A DNA stretch of 34,256 bases from an uncultured Clostridium sp. (lineage in GTDB: Bacteria > Bacillota > Clostridia > TANB77 > CAG-508), in assembly GCA_946497775.1 (NCBI GenBank), contig CAMMLS010000011.1, positions 1 through 34,256 on the forward strand, written 5' to 3'. Below are positions 10,245 through 21,100 of this stretch, piece after piece. Made by a program: the position numbers and the translations under genes. A model generated the notes under the pieces. It was given only the letters and a program-made list of their open reading frames with translations, ran no database searches and had not been told where the DNA came from. The first letter of the stretch is position 1. Every line of letters begins with the position of its first letter.

Positions 10245-13200
10245 ATGACAGAGCAAATGAAAAATGCAAATGGAGTAGAAATTAAAATTATACCTACTCA
10301 AAATCTAAATAACAAATTTGAAATTAAACAATGCCGAAGTAAAACAAACAAATGGAAAAGAAAATTTGTGGCATTGTTATTAGTCATGTGTTTAAGTTTA
10401 TTAGATAGTATGCCCTTACTTGGCAGTTTAGTATCTATTGCAATATCTGATGATTTTATTCAAGGGATAAGTATTAATTCAGAAATAAGTAAATATATTC
10501 CATATGAATATACAGAAGAAGATAGAGGAATTATTTTACAGCAAAAATTAGATATTGCAATACCTGAGATTGATGGTTTAACACAAAAAGATACTGCTAT
10601 TTTAATACCTAAATACTCAGAGATTAAACCAGAAAAAATAGAAATAAGAACCCAGTCTAAGATTATAGAGCAGGATGATTCACAAAATGTATATTACCAG
10701 CTAAATGAAGAAACAGAGCAAATTTTAATAACTCAAAAAGAAAATACTAGCGAAACAATATATATAACATACTATTATCCAACAGAAGCATATGATAAAT
10801 ATTTAGAAACAACACATGTAAATGAATATCCAGATGGTAAGCTTGTAAGTGTTGAAAAAGACCCAGAAACGGGAGAAGTATGGGCATATATAGATTTTGC
10901 TTGGGACCCAGAGGAAAATGAAGGAGAAATGCCAAGCAATAAGCATTTAGTAGATAAATTACCAATAACTTTAACAACAAATCTTAAAATAACAACAAAA
11001 GAAGAAACAATTGAAAAAGAAGATACTAAAAATATAGAGTTAGATATTGGAATAAAAGAAATAATAGACAATACTTTATCTAGTAATATAGAAACTTTAA
11101 GTAAAAGTAATTTGTATGCAAAAAAAGAAGTCAATTATAACATAAAAAATACGCTAAACATACTAAGAAGTGATGTTTTAAACACAGTTATAATTCAAGA
11201 TTTAGGAACACATTTTGTATCTGCAAATGAAAGCATAAATATGGCTAAAATTAAAAACAATTTTATAAGTATTTCAAAAAGTAATTTTGATGAGATTTTA
11301 GGACAAGACGGATATATAAAAATTTTAAATAGCAATCTTGAAGAAATAGGTAAAATAGACTCTAATTTGGAAGTAAATGAGAATGGTAATTATGTATTTG
11401 CATGCCAAGAAGAAATTGATACTGTGAACATAGAATTAAGTGATATAAAAAATGACGGATTTTTAATACTTAATCAAAACAAAACAATACTTAAAGAACA
11501 AGATTATTCAAAACAACAAATGGTTGAATTTAAAAACTTAAAAACTATATCTTATATGGAAACAACAGATATTAACAACTATACTCATAATATGGAACAA
11601 ACTGTGGATATCAATCTTTTAGAAACATATACAAATGCAAATCTTACTATAAATAATACAAATTTATCCACAATAGATGAAAACACAGGAATCGAATTTA
11701 AAATAGAGCTTAAAAATAATAATGAAAATAGTGATTTATGGGCAAACCCATTTATAATACTAGAAATGCCAGAAGAAGTACAAAATATAAAAATAAATGG
11801 AGCAAGTCTTTTATATGGAGGTGGAATGACACTACATTCTGCTAACATAATAGATTTTAATGGAAAAAAAGCAATTAAAATTTTAATAATAGGAGAACAA
11901 CAAGATTTTATATCAGACTCAATTGTGGGAGGAACAACAATAGTTGTAAATGCAAACATTACATTAAAAGACTTAACAGGAACAAGCCAAAACAATCCTA
12001 TAAATATGTATTATTTTAATTCTAATAAAACCAATTATGAAAACAGTGCAAATATAGAATTAGAAGATGAAAAATATGAAGTAGGACTAATGCAAGCTAT
12101 GTTTAACTATATAGCTCCAATAGAATTTAAAACAATAACTAAAATTAGTGAATTTGATGAAAATGGAACAACAATTAGTTCAGAAAATTCTGAAAAAGAA
12201 GTTGGAAAAATAAATATATTAGAACCAGAAAAAACAGTGAAACAATCAATTATACTAATGAATAATACAGGAAATAGTGCAACACAAGTAAAAGCATTAG
12301 GTAGGCTTCCTTATGCTGGCAACAAAGATATATTATCAAATGAAGAATTAGGAACAACAGTTAATGGACAATTAGCAGATTTAATAAAACTAATAGAAAA
12401 TACTGAAAAAGAGTTACAAATATATTATAGTGAAAATGGAGATGCAGACACAGACTTAACAAAACAAGAAAATAATTGGACACAATCACCAGAGAATCTG
12501 CAAAGTATAAAAACATTTATGATTGTGATAAACAATATGCAACAAGGTGAAAAACTAGTTTTTGAATACAATTTAAAAATACCAGGGATGTTAGAACATG
12601 GTGAATATTTATATTCTAGTTTAGCAACATATTATACAAATAATACAGAAGTAGGAGCAGTAGAAGAAATTTCAAAAGCAAATACAGTAGGACTTTCAAC
12701 AGGAATTGGAGCAAGAGCAAAAATTGAATTATCTGCTGGAATTGATACCTCAGCAGTATTAACAGAGGGACAAAAAGTAAAATATACTTTAAAAGTATCT
12801 AATACAGGAGAACTACCAGCAGAAAATGTTGTTGTAATAAATCCAATTCCAGAAGGTACAAGCTATATAGAAGAAACAGTAGTAAAAAATGATATAGAAA
12901 CATTTAATAAATATACATATTATTCATCATCAAATGAACTAAAATGGGAAATAGGTACAATTATGCCAGGACAATTAGCTGAACTTGAATATACAGTAGT
13001 TGTAGATAATGTACCAAGTATTCTAGAATACTATGGAATGCAAGAAGGTTTTACAGAAGAAGATGGAAGATACTACATAATAAGTACAGATCCAGAAACA
13101 GGGGAAACAATAAAAACAGAAATAACAGAACTTCCAGAAATAGTAGTTACAAACAAAGCAATACTTAAATCTGATAATATTGAAAAAGAAATATACTCAA

Positions 13201-15173
13201 ATGAATTACAAAATAAAGTATTAACATCATATTTTAAGATATTAGAAGAAGTATCAGTAGAAAAAGCGGTATATTTGCAAGAAGGAGAAAATTATAACTA
13301 TACAGTAATAATCGAAAATAAAACAGATTTACAAATGCAAAATTTAGAAGTAACTAAAATTATTCCAGAAGGTATAACATACAAAACGGCAGAAATCTTA
13401 ACAGGAGATGGAAATATAAATTATGATGAAGCAACAAGAACATTAAAAATAAAAACTAACACACTAGAAGCATACGAAACAAAAGAAATAAGTATACAAG
13501 TAGAAGCAAATAAATTGCCAGAAGGTGTATACAAAAAAGATATAATAACAAACACATCTGTTAAAGCAGATGGAATAGAAGCAAACACATCAAGCAGTGT
13601 AACAAATACAATAGCTAAACCTAAAATTACTGCAACAATAGATTGTGACGTGAAACAAAGATTTATTTACGAAAAAGATGTATTAAATTATACAATAACT
13701 GTTACAAATGAAAACGATATGACAGCAGCTAATTTAAATATTACAAACATTATTCCAGAAGGTACAAAATTTGTTAGTGGCTCATACACAAGAAATGGTA
13801 ATGAATATACAGTTTTAGCAAATGGAAGCAATGAAATAATTGTTGAAACAAACTTAACAGACGAAACAATAGTTATAAATTTAAAAGTACAAGTAGAAAG
13901 AATAGAAGCAGATGTAGAAGAATTAGAAATAATAAATAAAGCTACATTAAAAGCAAATAATGTAGATGAATACACAATAGGACAAATAAAACATACTGTA
14001 ATAAAAACAAGTGGACAAGGACCAGGAGAAGATACAGGTGATGATACAGAAGATGGTTCAGGAGGAAGTGGCTCAGATGATGGTTCTGGAAGTGAATCTG
14101 GAAATAATCCAGGAGGAGGTCAAAATCCAGGCGGATCAATAGGAGGAGAAACAGGATCTGACGGAAAAGTTAGATACAAACTTAAAGGATCAGTATGGAA
14201 TGATGCAAACAAAGATGGAGAAAGACAAGATGAAGAAGACATTATAACAGGTGTAACCGTATATTTAATAAACAAAAATGGAGAAATAATAAAAGACTAT
14301 GAAACAGGAGAAGAAAAAATATCTGTAACAGACATAGATGGAGAATACGAATTTAGAAATGTAGAATCTGGTGAATATATGGTAGTATTCATGTATGATA
14401 ATACACTTTATAATATTACAGAATACCAAAAAACAGGTGTTGTAAATGATAGAAATTCAGATGCAATACTAAAAACAATACAGTTTAGCGGGCAAGAAAA
14501 ACAAGCAGGAGTAACAGATATAATAGAAGTTACAAATAGAAGTATGTACAGTATAGATTTAGGACTTACTGAAAAAGACAAATTTAATTTAGAATTAGAA
14601 GCGGGAATAAGCAATATAACCGTAAAAACTAAAAAAGGAACAAAACAAATTTCATATGACATGACACCTTTAGCAAAAGTAGAAATAAGTGCTAGTCAAA
14701 TTGGAAGTGCAACAGTAGTTATACAATACGATTTAAAAATAACTAATACGAGTGATTTACCAGGAAGTGTAACACAAATAATGGCAACAAAACCAAATGG
14801 TTTAACATTTAGTTCATCTGCCAATAGTGATTGGTATGAAGGAAATGATAAAAACCTTTATTTATCTGGATTAACAAATACAATAATAAATCCAGGTGAA
14901 AGTGTAAATGCAAAACTTACATTAGTAAAACAAATGACAGGAAATAATGCAGGAACAATAGAAAACAATTTTACAATAACAAAAACATATAATGAAAAAG
15001 GAGAATTAGAAAGCCAAACAAATGATAATTCAAAATCTGTAACATGTATTATAACAACATCAACAGGTACAACAGTTGCATATACAGGAATTACTATATT
15101 AATATTAAGTATTTTTAGTACAGGAATATATGTTTTAAGAAAAAAATTAACTAAGGAAAAGAGGTGGATTTAG
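10245..15173 (+). CDS. Giant DUF11/SdrD-type surface protein 2
   Basis: Predicted cell-surface protein of 1642 residues. I chose ATG 10245, which has AAAGGGG 6 nt upstream; a GTG at 10227 overlaps its own AAGGAG and is unlikely. A long basic N-terminus (about 40 residues) precedes a hydrophobic signal segment (FVALLLVMCLSLL). The first 800 residues are not recognised. Then come three DUF11-like beta domains (about 826-990, 999-1080, 1128-1230), recognisable by YTLKVSNTG...NPIPEGTSY-type motifs, a low-complexity Asp/Gly/Ser linker (about 1260-1305), an SdrD-B-like domain (GSVWNDANKDGERQDEED, about 1310-1400), and another beta domain. The C-terminus has VAYTG, a TM helix and a Lys/Arg tail, resembling a divergent sortase signal. 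It is first in an operon with the 15176 gene, whose start lies 2 nt after this stop. No CGG codon occurs in frame. Confidence 0.88.
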   Translation: MTEQMKNANGVEIKIIPTQNLNNKFEIKQCRSKTNKWKRKFVALLLVMCLSLLDSMPLLGSLVSIAISDDFIQGISINSEISKYIPYEYTEEDRGIILQQKLDIAIPEIDGLTQKDTAILIPKYSEIKPEKIEIRTQSKIIEQDDSQNVYYQLNEETEQILITQKENTSETIYITYYYPTEAYDKYLETTHVNEYPDGKLVSVEKDPETGEVWAYIDFAWDPEENEGEMPSNKHLVDKLPITLTTNLKITTKEETIEKEDTKNIELDIGIKEIIDNTLSSNIETLSKSNLYAKKEVNYNIKNTLNILRSDVLNTVIIQDLGTHFVSANESINMAKIKNNFISISKSNFDEILGQDGYIKILNSNLEEIGKIDSNLEVNENGNYVFACQEEIDTVNIELSDIKNDGFLILNQNKTILKEQDYSKQQMVEFKNLKTISYMETTDINNYTHNMEQTVDINLLETYTNANLTINNTNLSTIDENTGIEFKIELKNNNENSDLWANPFIILEMPEEVQNIKINGASLLYGGGMTLHSANIIDFNGKKAIKILIIGEQQDFISDSIVGGTTIVVNANITLKDLTGTSQNNPINMYYFNSNKTNYENSANIELEDEKYEVGLMQAMFNYIAPIEFKTITKISEFDENGTTISSENSEKEVGKINILEPEKTVKQSIILMNNTGNSATQVKALGRLPYAGNKDILSNEELGTTVNGQLADLIKLIENTEKELQIYYSENGDADTDLTKQENNWTQSPENLQSIKTFMIVINNMQQGEKLVFEYNLKIPGMLEHGEYLYSSLATYYTNNTEVGAVEEISKANTVGLSTGIGARAKIELSAGIDTSAVLTEGQKVKYTLKVSNTGELPAENVVVINPIPEGTSYIEETVVKNDIETFNKYTYYSSSNELKWEIGTIMPGQLAELEYTVVVDNVPSILEYYGMQEGFTEEDGRYYIISTDPETGETIKTEITELPEIVVTNKAILKSDNIEKEIYSNELQNKVLTSYFKILEEVSVEKAVYLQEGENYNYTVIIENKTDLQMQNLEVTKIIPEGITYKTAEILTGDGNINYDEATRTLKIKTNTLEAYETKEISIQVEANKLPEGVYKKDIITNTSVKADGIEANTSSSVTNTIAKPKITATIDCDVKQRFIYEKDVLNYTITVTNENDMTAANLNITNIIPEGTKFVSGSYTRNGNEYTVLANGSNEIIVETNLTDETIVINLKVQVERIEADVEELEIINKATLKANNVDEYTIGQIKHTVIKTSGQGPGEDTGDDTEDGSGGSGSDDGSGSESGNNPGGGQNPGGSIGGETGSDGKVRYKLKGSVWNDANKDGERQDEEDIITGVTVYLINKNGEIIKDYETGEEKISVTDIDGEYEFRNVESGEYMVVFMYDNTLYNITEYQKTGVVNDRNSDAILKTIQFSGQEKQAGVTDIIEVTNRSMYSIDLGLTEKDKFNLELEAGISNITVKTKKGTKQISYDMTPLAKVEISASQIGSATVVIQYDLKITNTSDLPGSVTQIMATKPNGLTFSSSANSDWYEGNDKNLYLSGLTNTIINPGESVNAKLTLVKQMTGNNAGTIENNFTITKTYNEKGELESQTNDNSKSVTCIITTSTGTTVAYTGITILILSIFSTGIYVLRKKLTKEKRWI

Positions 15174-15175
15174 GC

Positions 15176-18100
15176 TTGAAAAAACTTCTAAGTATAATTA
15201 TTGCATTAGGATTATGTTTAACCTTAATTGGAAATGTAGTTTTAGGAACAGATGCTGGAAATACTAATAACAACAATGGAGAAGAAGATCCAAATGATTA
15301 TGATATAACATTAACACAAAGTTATAACTATGGTGACCAAAAAGTAACATTAGAATGGACAGGTGTAACAGATGACACAAAACTTGCGGAAGTAGTAAAA
15401 GTAGGAGACTATGTTGATTATCCAATTTCAAAAGAAACAATAAACAATAATTACGATTCACTAAACAGACGAGTAAAAAACAAAACAGAAATAAAATCAG
15501 AAGATACAATGTGGAGAGTAATATATAATGATGGGGAGACTGTAAAACTAGTAAGTACAGGGACACTTGTGAATACTACAATAAGTGGAGAAGATTACAA
15601 TTGGCGTAGAGCAAATCCATACTCTTATGGAGATGAATGGGGAGATGGAGGTGGATATGGACTATATTATCAAATAGACCAAATTGCAAAATGCTTTGCA
15701 GACTATTCATATGTAACAAGTGTAAGAGCATTAAATATAACAGATCTTCCACGTAGAGATGCATTAGTAAACCTAATGAATTTCCTAAAACAAACCGAAA
15801 CAGATGATATAAGTATAGAAATGAGAGAAGAAGGATATGAAGAAATATATGATACAGATAAACATGGTGGATTTTTAGGAATAGGTGGAAAAAGAAATTA
15901 TGATGCAAAAGTAGCAACAATAACAGATACAAGTGGATTATATGTGGGAGGAAAATTCTTTTTACCAAACTATTATAATGGTACAGACTTTTTAAGAGCA
16001 GCATATTATGTAGATGGAACAGATGTAAAAATTCACAGAACTTATAAAAAAGGATCTAGCATTACAGCTGGAATAAAAGCAGTTGTAACACTTAAAGCAG
16101 AAGTGTTTAAAACATCAGGGAATGGAAGTAAAGAAAATCCATGGAAAATATCAACAAGCCCAGGACATGGAAGATATACAGTATACCAAAAAGAAGAAAA
16201 TGAAAAGGAATATACACAAAAACAAGTAACAAAAGAGCAAACTACTGTACTTGGAATGTCAGATGGAGTATTAGATTTAATTGGTCCTGATAAACCAAAT
16301 GCAGAACTAGGATTAATAAGAGGAGATGGCTGGAACCTAACATTAAATGCAAATTCAGGAGATAGAGGGACAAGCTATTATCATAAAATAATTGCAACAG
16401 CAGGCGCAAATGAATTTGTATCAAATGAAACATATACAACAATAACAACAGGTGTTGCCGGATTTACATATATAATAGATCAAAATGAAGAAACAGACCC
16501 AGGAAGTGAAATACAATTTAAACCGGGTGAAGAAATAATAGTACCAAGAGTAAAAATTAACACCGGATACTATCTACACTTAAAGGCAATAGACTACGCA
16601 GGAAATGAAAGTGAAATACTACATATGCCATTAACATTTGTATTTAGGGACTTAAACTTATTTAAAACATATCAAGAACTATCAGATGTAAATGATGTAG
16701 GAATAGCAGGAACCCCAGGCTGGAACTATGTAAACATAGACTGGAACCCAATAGAAATAGAAAAAGATGACCCATCTGAACTTCCAGAAGTTATATTAAC
16801 AATAGATGTATCTGGTAGTATGAATAGAGATGGAAGTGGACATTGGAACGAAGGTAATAGAAACAATAGAATTAACTTAGTTAAAAGAGGAGCAACAACA
16901 TTAGTTAATAAATTAATAGAATATTATCCAAATATGAAAGTGGGAATTGTATCATTTTCTGATGGATCAAGAGTTTTAGCAAATCCTACAAATGATTTAA
17001 ATGTACTTACGAGAGCTATAAATAACCTATATGCTGTAGGTGGAACAGATGCAGATAGTGGGATAAGAAGAACAACAGATATTCTTTTACAATCAACTCA
17101 AAAAAACAGAGTTCTAATAGTTATGACAGATGGATATCCAGATAGTGCGAGTGCAACAAGAAGTGCATTACAAAGAGCAACATCTAATGGAATTAATGTT
17201 ATAAGTTTGTTAATTGATGCATATAGTGAAGCAAACAGCATATATGTACCATATAGTACAACATCATATTGGGTTAATAATTCAACATCAGAGTTATATG
17301 ATAAAATTGCATATGATTTGTATCAAGCAATATTAGACACAATGATAGCAAAATATTACCCATATAGAGAAGCAGAAGGAGAAGTAGACTTTACACAAGT
17401 CTCAGATGAGGCAATAATAGAAGTAGAATATGCAGATAATACTGCAACAGACAAAGCGGGCCCTGCAAGACCAATTGTAACACTTTCAGAAACAGCAGAC
17501 AGAGATGGAACTATAAAAATGGATTTATGGGGAGAAGATAGAGGAACAGCATATGAATTTTATGTAAAATTTGTACATCCTAGAACAAAAGATGAATTAT
17601 ATTCAAATCCAGTAGTTCAAGAAATAAAAACTGGAATAAAAGGATATGCATGGTCAGTTACAGAGCAAAGCAATTCAGACCCTGGTTCTACAATAAGAGA
17701 CTTACAATTTACATTTGGACCAGAAGATGTAGGAAAATGGCTACATATAAGGGGAATAGACTATGCAGGAAACCTAGGTGAAATATGTCATGTAAGAATA
17801 GAAACAAGCAGATATATTCCATGGGAAGAATTAAACGATAGAGAAGAATTATTCTGTGTACAATATGGACAAACAATACCAGCAAGAGAAGACGAAAATC
17901 ACTTAAATGCAACAGTAATTGCAGGAACTGGTATATATGCAATAAAAGAAACAGTAGCAGATCCAAAAACAGGTGACAGAATAGGAACAAGATTTGTAGA
18001 AGGAACAACAACTAACATATATGGAACACAAGATATATACAGTTATTCACTTGGAAAATATGTAATATCACCTGATACACCACCTACAAGACCAGGAAAA

Positions 18101-21100
18101 GAAGGAAATGCAACAGAAAAAGAAGCATATATTTTAAACTTTTATGCACAAAATGATAGCTTAGAATCATTTGTACAAAAAGCAATGTATTCAGCAGAAA
18201 TAAGTAAAGGTAATATAACATGGAATTGGGAAGAAACCCCAGAAAGTATAGCATTACTTGCAGAAGCAAATGCATATGCAGCATATAAAAGAAATGGATA
18301 TGAATTCTCTAACATAAAACTAGATACAGCAGTATATATGGATGAAAATTATCAAGATGTATTAGTAGGACCATTTATACTAAAATATGAACCACAAGGT
18401 GTAAAAGTAGGAGAAAAAGAATTATATTTTGCTGGAATAGTTGGAATGAAATTATATAACCAAGACAATGAAGTAATTGCAGAGCTAGATAAAAACGGAA
18501 ATAACATTGGAAATATAAATGTAGAATTTATATATACAGGAACAGCAACAGCTAGCAAAAGAGAAGAAGAGTTATTCACAAAAGAAAAATACAAATTCCC
18601 AGTAGGATATGAAGAATTTTATATAAAACTAAAATACAATGATAATTTAGAAAATGTAACAAAAATAAATAAAGTAGAATTTATACATAATGAACTAACA
18701 ATGGATGCACAATATAATGTTTTAGATGGTACATACAATAAAGTTAAATGGACACCAAATAGAATAACAAGCAAAGATAAAGATGTTATATGGTGCTATG
18801 ATGTAGAAAATGGTCTAGGCACATGTAAACATGATAAAACATACACCCATATAGTAGGATGCTATTTCTATTTAACAGCAACAGTATACAATTCATACAG
18901 AAATATACCATCACAAAAACTAATAGATGTATTATGGACAAAAAGTAATTATGAAACAAAAATACAAACAATAGAACCAGGAACAGGTGATGTGGATCCC
19001 GAATATCCAGGAAGTGATGAATATACAAATAATGAATGGCGATTAGTAATGGATTTTTCAGGCAATGTTTGGCATGATGGAATGGAAGACAAAAACAATG
19101 GAATTAAAGAAAATGTTGAGCAAGGAATAGAAAAAGTAAGAGTTAACATATACCAAGTAGACAAAAATGCAAATAGAACAGGTGTAACATATTACACATA
19201 TACAGACAATGTGGGAAACTACATAATAGAAGATGCTAAAAAAGGAATATATGATTTAGAATTTGTATACAATGGACAAATCTATAAATCAACAAAATTA
19301 TTAGTAAATGGAAGCGCAGTAGATTACAAAAATGATTTAACACATGAAAAATACAAGAACAACTCAGTTGCAGAAGAAACACAAGCAGCAAGACAAGAAC
19401 TAAATAATGCATTTACAGAAATTGCAGGAAATAGTACTGCAATTGGTGGAAGAGGAGAAATAGGACTTACATATGATGTAGATATAAACACATCAAAAAT
19501 ACAAACAACGACAGAGGATGGATATACAAAGCCAGAATTTCAAATATCTGCATTTACATCAACTAATAATGTGTACTTTCCAGTATCTAAAAGATTAGAA
19601 GTTAATAATCAAAAATTCATTAAAATTGTAGACAATAAAAATGTAAATTTAGGATTAGCAGAAAGATATAAAACAGATTCAAGCTTACGTACTGATTTAT
19701 ATGAAGCAACATTTAGTATAAAAGGAGATAAACAAAGTTACATATTCTCAGAAAAAGACATAAGAAATATTAATTCAAATATAGAAAGAGACGAATATGT
19801 ACAAGAAATTAACAGAGCAGATTATTTATGGACATTAGAAGAACTACTAAGCAAAGCACCAGATCAAGAAACAATAGACAGATTACTAGAAATATTAGGA
19901 AGCAAGGAACAATCTGAATTAGAAGCATATTTAGACTATATGATAATAATTAGAAATGCAGGAGAAAAAGATGAGGTGCAAATAGCAGAACTTGCAAACT
20001 ATTTTAGTAAAGACTTAGAATATGCAACACAATACAGAGACTTTGATATTACATCATGGGCACAAGTAAAATATGATGAAATATCAGAAGGAAGCCCTAG
20101 AAATAAAACAGATAAAATAGAAATAACATGGAGTGCAGAATCTAAATATAGTAATGCAAGTAATCCATATGCAGATGAATACAACAAAATATATACAACA
20201 GGATTAGATAGAGAAGATTTAAGAGTACAAAAAGGAGAATACTTAGAAGTACACATTGTATTTAAAGTAACAAAAGACGAAACAGGTAAAATTGAACTTG
20301 ATGAAAATAATGCAGGAAAAGTAAGCATGACAGAAATAAATGGATACAAAACATATTATATTGCAGACGGAAACACTGCAGGATTAATAGATCCAGATTC
20401 ACAACCAGGGAATGCAAATCCAAAAGAAACAAGAGAATATGAAGAAGATGATGAAGAAAAAGCGCCATCACTAAAACTTAGACTTGCAGAAAGTGCGAAT
20501 AATGGCGATTCAATGGATGGCGAAAACGAAGATGATATAAATAGAGATGAAAATGGAAATATTATAGGTTATGGAAATGTATTAGAAGGAAATGTTTGGG
20601 AAGATTTAAAAACAGATAACATACAAAAGTTAATAAATAACCAAATAATAAGCGATGGTATAAGACAAGATAACGAACCACTAATTCAGGGAATACAAGT
20701 AGACTTAATAGAATACTTTAAACATCCAACAGATTCTAGTAAAGATGTATACTTAAAATTGAAATCACAACAGACAAGGGCCGTGTTATCACTAAGTAAT
20801 GGACAAATGTTAGAAGGTGGATATAGCTTTATAAATCTTGCATCCGGAAATTACAAAATAAACTATACATATGGAAATAATGAGCAATTACAGCAAAACT
20901 TAAAATACAATGGACAAGATTATCAAGGAATTTCAACAGGAGATATATACGATAAAGAAGGAACAGAAACAACATATGAACATGTAGAAATTATGCTTGT
21001 AGTAGACGTATCTGGAAGTATGAATGGAAATATAGAAAACATAAAAAATACAGCTACAAATATTGCAAATGGAATATATAGTGAACTTCCAGATGTAAAA

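Noticed and set aside
15050..15150. Canonical LPXTG sortase signal in protein 2
   Set aside because: VAYTG lacks Leu-Pro; called only a possible divergent signal.
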